Positions 1 through 5,264 of a stretch of 8,121 nt of DNA are shown piece by piece. This DNA is from an uncultured Eubacteriales bacterium (GTDB lineage Bacteria; Bacillota; Clostridia; Peptostreptococcales; Anaerovoracaceae), in the NCBI GenBank assembly GCA_900542245.1, contig UQMQ01000103.1:1-8121 (forward strand), given 5' to 3'. A program made the position numbers and the translations under genes. The notes beneath the pieces are model-generated. The model made no database searches and was not told the origin of the DNA. It saw only the letters and a program-made list of their open reading frames with translations. How positions within the stretch are numbered: the first letter of the stretch is position 1; every line of letters starts with the position of its first letter.

Positions 1-571
1 TGTAAATTCCCTCTAAATAGGTATCCACCTTTTCCGGCGTGCGGTCCATGACAGCGACATACGGCAGTCCGCCATCCCGCATATATTCTGAGAATCCCTG
101 CTCTTGCCCGCTTCCGGTGATCTCCACAAATTCATAAAAAGAAAGCGGCAGCATTTTGATCTCTACATATCGCCCTGTCAGCAGCGTTGCAAGGTCGCCA
201 GAAAGCATGTAGGCATTGGAACCGGTCACGTAAAGGTCCACCTGTGGCTTTACATACAAACTATCTACCACCTTCTCAAAAGCGGAAACCTTCTGAATCT
301 CGTCCAGAAAAATGTAAGTCATCTTCCCTTTGCACAAACGATCTTTAAGATAAGCATACAGCTTTTTGTAGTCCTGCAGTTCTTCATATTCAAGCTCTTC
401 AAAATTGATCGTGACGATTTGTTCGTCAGAAACCCCACTTGCTTTCAGCCATTCCTGATATTGCAAAAGCAGGGTGGACTTCCCGCATCTGCGGATGCCG
501 GTAACAACCTTGATGACCTGTTCATCCTTCCATTGTATCAAGTGTTCTAAATATTCCTTCCGTTCAACCAC
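1..571 (-). CDS. AAA ATPase of the DUF4143-associated family (C-terminus outside window)
   Basis: This is the N-terminal 190 residues of a P-loop ATPase; the frame is open to the left edge, so the C-terminal part is not visible. A Walker A motif (GIRRCGKS, residues 25-32) is followed by Walker B (YIFLDEIQ, 86-93), a sensor-1-like segment (YVTGSNA, 114-120) and LTGRY (131-135) leading into PLSFYEF (142-148). This order is characteristic of the AAA_14/DUF4143 group of bacterial and archaeal ATPases. Their cellular role is poorly known; they are often found among accessory or toxin-antitoxin-like genes. The start is GTG at 571, chosen because a strong AGGAGG (580-585) lies 8 nt upstream and the coding similarity begins at once (VERKEYLEHL). 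A consensus promoter lies upstream. Family assignment is firm; function is not. Confidence 0.85.
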   Translation of the reverse strand, partial: MVERKEYLEHLIQWKDEQVIKVVTGIRRCGKSTLLLQYQEWLKASGVSDEQIVTINFEELEYEELQDYKKLYAYLKDRLCKGKMTYIFLDEIQKVSAFEKVVDSLYVKPQVDLYVTGSNAYMLSGDLATLLTGRYVEIKMLPLSFYEFVEITGSGQEQGFSEYMRDGGLPYVAVMDRTPEKVDTYLEGIY

Positions 572-601
572 GCGAATCACCTCCTGTTCCTAATTGTTCC
601 C

Positions 602-630
602 ATTATAGAGTATTCTATGCAAAAAGTCAA
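602..630 (-). promoter_or_regulatory. Sigma-A type promoter of the AAA ATPase
   Basis: On the minus strand, TTGACT (625-630) and a perfect TATAAT (602-607) are separated by 17 nt. It lies about 30 nt upstream of the GTG start of the ATPase gene. The -35 hexamer is inside an inverted repeat (622-665). Confidence 0.75.
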
Positions 631-665
631 TTTATGTTCTCATTTCGGAATATAAATCGACTTTT
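622..665. terminator. A+T-rich inverted repeat, possible bidirectional terminator
   Basis: Two 19-nt arms (622-640 and 647-665) surround a 6-nt loop. Read on the plus strand, 18 of 19 positions pair if two G-U wobbles are allowed. The outer ends are an A-run and a T-run, so either strand gives a hairpin ending in U's. On the minus strand it lies 20 nt after the stop of the glycosyltransferase gene, where a terminator of that operon is expected. The stem is poor in G+C, so termination strength is uncertain. It also covers the -35 of the ATPase promoter, so an operator role is possible. Confidence 0.5.
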
Positions 666-684
666 GTCATCAATCGTTCTATTT

Positions 685-1860
685 TCAGAGTATATGCGGT
701 GCATTTTCGATAAAGTCCGCCGCTTCTGTCGCGCCGCCGCAGCTTCGAAAATCTTCGGCGCAGTCCTGCGCGGCTTTTGCGTAAGCCGGCGCGCTGAGAA
801 TCTCCCTGACTGCCGCCCGGATGCCGACTGCTGAGTCCTCCTGCAGCTCCAGCCCGGCGCCAATCTCCCGGACACGCCTTGCGACCGCCCGCTGCTCGTT
901 GGTTTGCGGGTACAGGACCATCGGCGTTGCCATGTACAGACTCTCCGAAACGCTGTTCATCCCGCAGTGAGTGAGGAAAACATTCGCTTTTGCAAGGACC
1001 TCCGGCTGATCAACAGACGCGTAGACGCGCACATGCTCCGGCAGCATGCCTAAAGCCTCGACGTCCACCGATTTCCCGCAGGAGATCACAGCATCCACTG
1101 GTTCCTCCCGCAGCGCGTCGATACATTTTTGATAAAAATCCGGTCGCTCATTGATGACCGTACCCAGCGCGATGTACACCAGCGGTCGGTCGTGCTTCTT
1201 ATCCGGCGCCGTCTTGCAGAAGATTGACGGCCCGACGAACGCATAATGCGCGGAAAAGCTCTCCGCACGAGGCTGAAACTTCCGCGAGGTATAAACAATC
1301 GAATCCGTGTCATTATCGCTCTGCACCAGCGCGAGCACGCTTTTATCCGGGTAGCCGTAAGGTTTCAGCTTGTTCAGCTCCCGCTTGATTTTGGGCAGAC
1401 CCAGCACGAGAGCAGCGATTTCCCGCGGGCTGTTTTTCATATACTGCGAGGACTGCTGATTAAAGGCAAAGGTGCTCGTTGAGACGACCAGCGGGACCTT
1501 GTGCTTCCATGCGTTCAGCTTGCCCCAGAAGCAGACGGAATCCGCATAGACCACATCCGGCCGGAAGCTTTCAAACTCCGCATGCAGGAAATCGTTCATC
1601 GCAAGCGTGATACGAATGTCCTGAATCGACATTTCGGTCGTCGATACGTTTTTGAGCTTCCGTTCTTCTGCGGCCTGCAGCTTCGGCAGATACGAATCAC
1701 AGGAAACATAGACTGCGCCGGTCTGCTCGATTTTTTTTCGAAAATCCTCGAAAGAATAGAACCGGACTTCATCACCCCGGCGAACAAGCTCCTCTGCGAC
1801 CGGGAGCATCGGATTGGTATGCCCGTGCGCGGGAATGCAAAATACAGCAATCTTTTTCAT
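685..1860 (-). CDS. MGT/YjiC-type UDP-glycosyltransferase (GT1 family)
   Basis: A complete 391-residue protein with the two-domain GT-B layout of macrolide-type glycosyltransferases. These transfer a sugar from a UDP donor to small aglycones such as macrolides or flavonoids; the substrate here cannot be told. The N-terminus MKKIAVFCIPAHGHTNP carries the HGH motif (residues 12-14) containing the catalytic His of the family. The C-terminal donor site shows YIALGT (229-234), THCGMNSVSE (297-306) with the diphosphate-binding His, and PQTNEQ (318-323) for sugar contact. No signal peptide or membrane segment is visible, so it is cytoplasmic. The ATG at 1860 has GGAGG (1869-1873) 8 nt upstream, inside the end of the abrB-like gene. 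The gap between the two genes is 3 nt, so they are co-transcribed. Possible roles are detoxification of an inhibitory compound or glycosylation of a metabolite. Confidence 0.9.
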   Translation of the reverse strand: MKKIAVFCIPAHGHTNPMLPVAEELVRRGDEVRFYSFEDFRKKIEQTGAVYVSCDSYLPKLQAAEERKLKNVSTTEMSIQDIRITLAMNDFLHAEFESFRPDVVYADSVCFWGKLNAWKHKVPLVVSTSTFAFNQQSSQYMKNSPREIAALVLGLPKIKRELNKLKPYGYPDKSVLALVQSDNDTDSIVYTSRKFQPRAESFSAHYAFVGPSIFCKTAPDKKHDRPLVYIALGTVINERPDFYQKCIDALREEPVDAVISCGKSVDVEALGMLPEHVRVYASVDQPEVLAKANVFLTHCGMNSVSESLYMATPMVLYPQTNEQRAVARRVREIGAGLELQEDSAVGIRAAVREILSAPAYAKAAQDCAEDFRSCGGATEAADFIENAPHIL

Positions 1861-1863
1861 CCC

Positions 1864-2196
1864 TCAGTCCTCCGTTTTCTCAGGCCCCTGCTTTAGGCCT
1901 TGTGTAAGCGCATGTGATGTATCTTTCCCAGGGGTTTGCTCCCGGTTTTGTGCAGGCTCCTGCACTGTACCTTTCCCGGGGGTCTGCCCTGCGCCCTGCT
2001 CCGCGAAAGCCGCCTGAAACAGATCTGCAAAAGCCCCTTTAGGTGGGATCGCAATGCCCCGCGCCCCATCACCCAGCAGAAGCAGCGTATCGCCCGGTTT
2101 AATACCGAATATGTCTCTCGCCTGCTTGGGGATCACAATCTGACCCTTTTCGCCGACCGTTGCCGTCCATGCGTATTTTCCTTTTGGTCCGTCCAT
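1864..2196 (-). CDS. AbrB/SpoVT-type DNA-binding regulator with repetitive tail
   Basis: A 110-residue protein. Residues about 11-54 form a SpoVT-AbrB (swapped-hairpin) DNA-binding domain, with GEKGQIVIPKQARDIF followed by GIKPGDTLLLLGD. Such proteins dimerise and usually control their own operon. Residues 71-110 are an unusual hydrophilic tail of 16-residue repeats: QTPGK recurs at 71 and 87, and a degenerate QGPEK at 103. The tail is probably disordered. The start ATG at 2196 is preceded by AGAAGGT about 6 nt upstream. It is the first gene of an operon with the glycosyltransferase, whose ATG follows 3 nt after this stop. Its promoter carries a palindrome over the -10, suggesting autoregulation. 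An AbrB-type antitoxin is an alternative, but the partner is not toxin-like. Confidence 0.9.
   Translation of the reverse strand: MDGPKGKYAWTATVGEKGQIVIPKQARDIFGIKPGDTLLLLGDGARGIAIPPKGAFADLFQAAFAEQGAGQTPGKGTVQEPAQNREQTPGKDTSHALTQGLKQGPEKTED
1919..1990. repeat. 48-bp-period tandem repeat inside the AbrB-like gene
   Basis: Two 24-bp segments (1919-1942 and 1967-1990) match at 19 of 24 positions and are 48 bp apart. They encode the QTPGK-containing blocks of the regulator's tail, so the tail probably grew by in-frame duplication of a 16-codon unit. Confidence 0.7.
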
Positions 2197-2256
2197 GCAA
2201 TTACCTTCTTTCCGATTCGTGAAATTTCTGCATCCTTAGCAGTGTTGGTATGATTT

Positions 2257-2272
2257 GTATAACTAATTATAC
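2257..2272. promoter_or_regulatory. Palindrome over the -10, candidate operator
   Basis: The 16-bp GTATAACTAATTATAC is a near-perfect palindrome: outer arms GTATAA/TTATAC pair fully and 14 of 16 positions are symmetrical. It covers the whole -10 hexamer of the operon promoter. The AbrB-like protein encoded just downstream is the obvious candidate binder; this is inference. Confidence 0.5.
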
Positions 2273-2294
2273 TTTTTATTATCTAAACTGTCAA
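2266..2294 (-). promoter_or_regulatory. Fully consensus promoter of the abrB-like/glycosyltransferase operon
   Basis: On the minus strand a perfect TTGACA (2289-2294) and a perfect TATAAT (2266-2271) are separated by 17 nt. The leader to the ATG at 2196 is about 60 nt. Such a strong promoter would need a repressor, which fits the palindrome overlapping it. Confidence 0.85.
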
Positions 2295-2326
2295 GACGGA
2301 CGCAAAACCATGACTTTCAATTTCTC

Positions 2327-2372
2327 AAAAAAATAAACCGTTCGCAGGATGGATCATCCGAATCGAACGGTT
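2327..2372 (-). terminator. Rho-independent terminator of the EFR1-type gene
   Basis: On the minus strand, 7 nt after the stop of the ferredoxin gene, a stem with 9 perfect outer pairs (AACCGTTCG with CGAACGGTT, 2336-2372) contains an inner GGATG/CATCC stem. It is followed by a U-rich run made from the A-rich 2327-2335. Confidence 0.9.
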
Positions 2373-2379
2373 ACAGTGC

Positions 2380-3150
2380 TCACTTTACATGTGGATTTGT
2401 ATACTGCCCATGCCTTTTGGTCCGGTTTCCGTATTGAATGGAAAACTTCGGGCAATGATGCAGACAGGATAAACACATGACGCATCGGTCTTTTACCCAA
2501 ACCGGTTTTTTATCACGCATCTCGATCGCCGAAACAGGGCAGTTTTTTGCACATAGCCCGCAGCCAACGCAGGAATTCTCGACTTTGAAATGGCTGGTTT
2601 TACGCATTGCGTCGTATTCCAGCGCGTAGAACAGCTTTGCTGCGGCTGTGGGTACTTTGCTGCGCATATAGTCGTCGGCAGACTGGCTTTGAATTCTCTC
2701 TATCGCAAAATCGATTTCCTGTTCGGCATGTAAATTAATGCGGCGGACTTTGCGCGGATCGCTGAGGTCAAAGATTGGTGTCCAGGTGTCCGGCATTTTC
2801 ACACCAAAATAGGCTGCGAAAGAAAGCCCTTTGCGCTGCATGATTTCGTTGGCAAAACGTCCAACTTGTCTCGCGCTTGTTCCGTATGTGGCGAGAAACC
2901 ACAGATAGGACGGGGTATCGTCCAACACAAGCGCATACAAAAAGTCCCGCACGATGTTTGGCAGTCCCCATGCATAGGTCGGCGTGATGATTCCGACAGT
3001 CTCATTATCCGAAGAAAAACGATACTGCTGTTGTTTTACACATTCGGTGATTGAAATTATTTTTTCTCCGGTCGCTGCCGCATCGTTCCGTTCATCAATG
3101 ATCGCGATGTTCATAAGTCTTTTTCTTTTACACGCATCTTTTTTAGGCAT
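2380..3150 (-). CDS. EFR1-type flavodoxin-like protein with 2[4Fe-4S] ferredoxin domain, FMN loop missing
   Basis: A 256-residue protein matching the EFR1 type: an N-terminal flavodoxin-like half and a C-terminal bacterial ferredoxin half. The two cluster motifs, CVGCGLCAKNCP (from about residue 192) and CVMCLSCLHHCP (about 223), give eight Cys for two [4Fe-4S] clusters. The middle (GIITPTYAWGLP and LWFLATYGTS) is typical of the family's flavin fold. The usual opening, a beta strand plus an FxGTGNS-like FMN phosphate loop, is absent. The sequence goes from MNIAIIDERNDA straight into AATGEKIISITEC. No lost loop was found in the other frames upstream. The start is uncertain: ATG 3150 adds a basic MPKKDACKRKRL, while ATG 3114 begins at MNIAII; neither has a strong ribosome site. 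Role inferred as electron transfer, if still functional. Confidence 0.85.
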   Translation of the reverse strand: MPKKDACKRKRLMNIAIIDERNDAAATGEKIISITECVKQQQYRFSSDNETVGIITPTYAWGLPNIVRDFLYALVLDDTPSYLWFLATYGTSARQVGRFANEIMQRKGLSFAAYFGVKMPDTWTPIFDLSDPRKVRRINLHAEQEIDFAIERIQSQSADDYMRSKVPTAAAKLFYALEYDAMRKTSHFKVENSCVGCGLCAKNCPVSAIEMRDKKPVWVKDRCVMCLSCLHHCPKFSIQYGNRTKRHGQYTNPHVK

Positions 3151-3228
3151 TTGTAAAATTCTTGACTATAATGATACGACAAAATCAAGTGCAGAGCAAG
3201 TCACAGAATCGATGGTTTATTCAGAATT

Positions 3229-3268
3229 AGGCAAGAAAAATTGAGCAAGTTCGACTTTTTTCTTGCCT
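3229..3268. repeat. Inverted repeat between divergent genes, overlapping the traX-like -35
   Basis: A perfect 12-bp inverted repeat, AGGCAAGAAAAA (3229-3240) and TTTTTCTTGCCT (3257-3268), with a 16-nt spacer. The right arm includes the -35 hexamer of the downstream promoter. It is not followed by a clean U-run on the plus strand, so it is more likely a regulatory site than a terminator. Confidence 0.55.
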
Positions 3269-3291
3269 GCTTTCTGTCTTTCTGTTATACT
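3263..3291 (+). promoter_or_regulatory. Probable promoter of the TraX-family gene
   Basis: TTGCCT (3263-3268) and TATACT (3286-3291) with 17-nt spacing, about 60 nt upstream of the ATG at 3352. Each hexamer departs modestly from consensus. Confidence 0.6.
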
Positions 3292-3351
3292 GGGTTCGCA
3301 GCGTTTTCCTTGTGAAATCCGCGCTGTGCATAAAAAGGGGAGGATTTTATC

Positions 3352-4089
3352 ATGAAAAAATCAATTCGTTTTTTGGATGCCAACATGCTGCGAGCCTTAG
3401 CCTGCGCGCTGATGCTCTGCGACCATATGTGGGCGACCATCGTACCGGGCAATGAGTGGATGACCTGGCTGGGCAGGTTGGCGTTTCCGATCTTTGCCTT
3501 TCAGATCGCGGAAGGCTTCTTCCATACATCCAACTTCCGCAATTACGCGGTGAGGCTGCTGATCTTCGGACTGGTCTCTGAGATTCCGTTCGATCTGGTC
3601 TACGGCTCCACCATACTCTATCCGTATCACCAGAACGTCATGTTTACCCTGCTGTTTGGGCTTCTTGCCATCAAGGCGCTGGATAACGCCAAACAAAAGC
3701 ATACAGCAAAAGCATGGATCATCGGCGTCCTTTTGGCCGCCCTTTGCTGCCTGGCTGCCGCTGTCACACTTACTGACTACGGCGCGCTCGGCGTTGCGAC
3801 CGTCGTTATGTTCTACCTGTGCCGTGACTTTCGCTTCTCATGGGCAGTGCAGCTGATGTTTATGGTTCTCTTCAACTTGATCTTATTTACAGGAGAGTAC
3901 ATTCCACTGACCATCGGTAGTCACACCTTCGAGCTGCAGACCCAGGGCTTCGCCGTTTTCGCGCTGATTCCGATCTGGCTCTATAACGGCAAAAAAGGCG
4001 TTTCAAACAAAGCCCTGCAGTACGGCTTCTACGCCTTCTATCCGGTACACCTTCTGGTGCTCTATCTGCTGTTTACTTACACGAGGTAA
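3352..4089 (+). CDS. TraX-family integral membrane protein
   Basis: A complete 245-residue, very hydrophobic protein with the TraX signature near its N-terminus: FLDANMLRALACALMLCDHM, then LGRLAFPIFAFQIAEGFFHT and VRLLIFGLVSEIPFDL (to about residue 83). Several further membrane helices follow to the end. In the F plasmid TraX acetylates the N-terminus of pilin; chromosomal Firmicutes members have no settled role, and no conjugation or pilin gene is nearby. An acyl-transfer role at the membrane is a family-based inference. The ATG at 3352 is well supported by GGGGAGG (3337-3343) 8 nt upstream. The gene is monocistronic, with its own promoter and terminator. Confidence 0.9.
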   Translation: MKKSIRFLDANMLRALACALMLCDHMWATIVPGNEWMTWLGRLAFPIFAFQIAEGFFHTSNFRNYAVRLLIFGLVSEIPFDLVYGSTILYPYHQNVMFTLLFGLLAIKALDNAKQKHTAKAWIIGVLLAALCCLAAAVTLTDYGALGVATVVMFYLCRDFRFSWAVQLMFMVLFNLILFTGEYIPLTIGSHTFELQTQGFAVFALIPIWLYNGKKGVSNKALQYGFYAFYPVHLLVLYLLFTYTR

Positions 4090-4117
4090 GTATCCTAAAT
4101 CAAAAATCAAACATATC

Positions 4118-4156
4118 GTGCAATTTCACTCGTCTGTGGTGAAATTGCACTTTTTT
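4118..4156 (+). terminator. Rho-independent terminator after the TraX-family gene
   Basis: A perfect 12-bp stem (GTGCAATTTCAC, 4118-4129, with GTGAAATTGCAC, 4139-4150), a 9-nt loop and then six T's (4151-4156). It separates this gene from the PadR promoter, which begins 2 nt later. Confidence 0.93.
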
Positions 4157-4158
4157 AC

Positions 4159-4186
4159 TTGACAAACTCGATATTCGAGATATAAT
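4159..4186 (+). promoter_or_regulatory. Strong promoter of the PadR-DUF2812 operon
   Basis: A perfect TTGACA (4159-4164) and TATAAT (4181-4186) separated by 16 nt. The spacer is almost entirely filled by the first operator palindrome, so a bound repressor would directly block RNA polymerase. Confidence 0.88.
4167..4179. promoter_or_regulatory. PadR operator copy 1
   Basis: CTCGATATTCGAG, a dyad with perfect 5-bp arms CTCGA/TCGAG around TAT, placed between the -35 and -10. An identical copy lies 33 bp downstream. It is probably bound by the PadR protein encoded next; inferred from position and symmetry. Confidence 0.8.
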
Positions 4187-4199
4187 GGATGTAACAAAG

Positions 4200-4212
4200 C
4201 TCGATATTCGAG
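4200..4212. promoter_or_regulatory. PadR operator copy 2
   Basis: An exact second copy of the 13-bp dyad, lying just downstream of the expected transcription start. The 33-bp centre-to-centre distance is close to three helical turns, so two dimers could sit on the same face of the DNA. Confidence 0.78.
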
Positions 4213-4255
4213 AAAATAAATTTGCGGATCACGCACGCCATGCGAACCCGCTGCG

Positions 4256-4265
4256 AAAGGAGGTG
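4256..4265 (+). promoter_or_regulatory. Ribosome binding site that fixes the PadR start
   Basis: AAAGGAGGTG lies 6 nt before the ATG at 4272. The in-frame ATG at 4185 lies inside the -10 hexamer and before the likely transcription start, so it cannot be used. Confidence 0.85.
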
Positions 4266-4271
4266 CCTGCC

Positions 4272-4598
4272 ATGCCGCGTGAAAAATTCAAGACCTTGAC
4301 CGAGCAGATGTTCTATATCCTCCTGTGTCTGTGCGAGGAACGCTGCGGGATTGAAATTCTGGACTCGGTCAGGGATCTGACCGATGATCGGGTCAAAATC
4401 GGCTCCGGTACCCTGTACGATCTATTGGAGCAGTTCACAAAGGAGGGTATGATCTGCGAGACCAAAATTGAGGGGCGGCGGCGCAGCTACCGGATCACCG
4501 AAAAGGGGCTCCGCATGCTGGATGCGGAATACCAAAGGCTCAGCCTGCAGGCCGCCGACTATGCTCGTATCTGCAAAGGAGGTACGCCATGGAAATGA
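4272..4598 (+). CDS. PadR-family transcriptional repressor
   Basis: A 108-residue winged-helix protein of the short (PadR-s1-like) type. It opens with LTEQMFYILLCLCEE, followed by the recognition-helix region IGSGTLYDLLEQFTKEGMI (about 44-62) and the wing RRRSYRITEKG (about 69-79), with a short C-terminal helix for dimerisation. PadR proteins usually repress their own operon and are released by small ligands or stress. The promoter holds two copies of a dyad symmetric site, in agreement with this. The next gene starts 10 nt before this stop, so translation is coupled. PadR plus DUF2812 is a recurring pair in Clostridia, with the DUF2812 membrane protein as the regulated partner. Confidence 0.92.
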   Translation: MPREKFKTLTEQMFYILLCLCEERCGIEILDSVRDLTDDRVKIGSGTLYDLLEQFTKEGMICETKIEGRRRSYRITEKGLRMLDAEYQRLSLQAADYARICKGGTPWK

Positions 4599-5233
4599 GA
4601 GAACACAAAAAAGAAACCAAATGCGGATTTGGCGGGGTATCCATGTACGACCAGCAGGGGATCGAGAAGAAGCTGGAGGACATGGCCCGCAAAGGCTGGC
4701 TGATCGAAGAGATGCAAAACGCGTTCTTCTGGAATTACCGTCGTATCGAACCGAAGGAGCTGCATTTTGCCGCGGTATATGCCGCAATGACTTTTGATGG
4801 CGACGCGGACTCGGCTGCCGCGCAAAAAGAAAAAGACGAACTCTGTGCCCGTGACGGCTGGATCGCTGCCGCGAGCTGGGGCGGCAATGGCTTCCTGCGC
4901 GTCTATTACAACGAGCAGCCGGATCCGGTACCGATCGAAACCGACCCCGTCGTCCAGACCGAATCGATCTACGCCGCGATGAAAAAACGCTGGCCGTACT
5001 TTTTAGGTACCATTTTATACGCACTGTACTGCATCATTACGGACATAAAAAGTGTGATAACCGGCTACCTCGGCTCAAACGCTCTCCTGTATTGGCACCT
5101 TGCCTTTTGGGGCATTTGGTGCTGCTTCATGCTCTATCAGCTCTGGGCTGATAATCGTTGGTATCCTATTCTATTTTTGTCGATATTTCTTATACAAGCT
5201 TTCCTCAAAAACTACTTGACGTATGACAAGTGA
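4589..5233 (+). CDS. DUF2812 membrane protein, probably shortened at the C-terminus
   Basis: A 214-residue protein. A cytoplasmic DUF2812 domain spans about residues 12-118, with the hallmarks YDQQGIEKKLEDMARKGW near its start, a Trp/Phe-rich middle, and FLRVYYNE...PVPIETDP near its end. Three likely membrane helices follow (about 136-151, 165-186, 191-206). The family is tied to PadR regulators, and its molecular role is unknown. The ATG at 4589 has AAAGGAGG 6 nt upstream and overlaps the PadR stop by 10 nt. Many family members continue further with more membrane helices. Here the frame closes soon after LYQLWADNRW, where the DNA also becomes A+T rich and runs into the promoter of the next operon. 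The gene may have been cut at this point by acquisition of the downstream genes. Confidence 0.85.
   Translation: MEMREHKKETKCGFGGVSMYDQQGIEKKLEDMARKGWLIEEMQNAFFWNYRRIEPKELHFAAVYAAMTFDGDADSAAAQKEKDELCARDGWIAAASWGGNGFLRVYYNEQPDPVPIETDPVVQTESIYAAMKKRWPYFLGTILYALYCIITDIKSVITGYLGSNALLYWHLAFWGIWCCFMLYQLWADNRWYPILFLSIFLIQAFLKNYLTYDK
5214..5231. promoter_or_regulatory. Imperfect palindrome over the -35, candidate operator
   Basis: Arms ACTTG (5214-5218) and CAAGT (5227-5231) with partly symmetric centre; 14 of 18 positions match the reverse complement. It covers the -35 hexamer of the kinase promoter. The helix-turn-helix protein of the same operon could bind it, as in hip-type autoregulation; inference only. 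Confidence 0.4.
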
Positions 5234-5244
5234 TAATATACAAT
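5216..5244 (+). promoter_or_regulatory. Promoter of the HipA-like kinase operon
   Basis: TTGACG (5216-5221) and TACAAT (5239-5244) with 17-nt spacing, overlapping the last codons and stop of the DUF2812 gene. The start point would be near 5251, leaving a very short leader before the ATG at 5265. Confidence 0.65.
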
Positions 5245-5250
5245 GGCAGT

Positions 5251-5256
5251 GAGGTG
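5251..5256 (+). promoter_or_regulatory. Ribosome binding site that decides the kinase start
   Basis: GAGGTG lies 8 nt before the ATG at 5265 but only 2 nt before an in-frame GTG at 5259, so ATG 5265 is the likely start. Confidence 0.7.
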
Positions 5257-5264
5257 AAGTGCTT

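Noticed and set aside
104..550. 148-codon plus-strand open frame
   Set aside because: It lies antisense to the AAA ATPase, whose Walker A, Walker B and sensor motifs are all intact on the minus strand. The plus-strand product resembles nothing.
2984..3244. 86-codon plus-strand frame with a hydrophobic segment
   Set aside because: It overlaps the EFR1-type gene antisense and ends inside the inverted repeat; no ribosome site or family resemblance.
3352..4089. TraX-family gene as a sign of a conjugative element
   Set aside because: No relaxase, type IV secretion, pilin or integrase gene is nearby, and chromosomal TraX-like genes are common in Clostridia.
4185..4271. 29-codon N-terminal extension of the PadR gene
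   Set aside because: Its ATG lies in the -10 hexamer and before the likely transcription start; the strong ribosome site fits ATG 4272.
4422..5024. 200-codon minus-strand open frame, Arg/Ser rich
   Set aside because: It is the antisense shadow of the G+C-rich PadR and DUF2812 genes, with composition typical of a shadow frame.
5259..5264. GTG start two codons upstream for the kinase
   Set aside because: Only 2 nt separate it from the GAGGTG ribosome site; ATG 5265 has proper 8-nt spacing.
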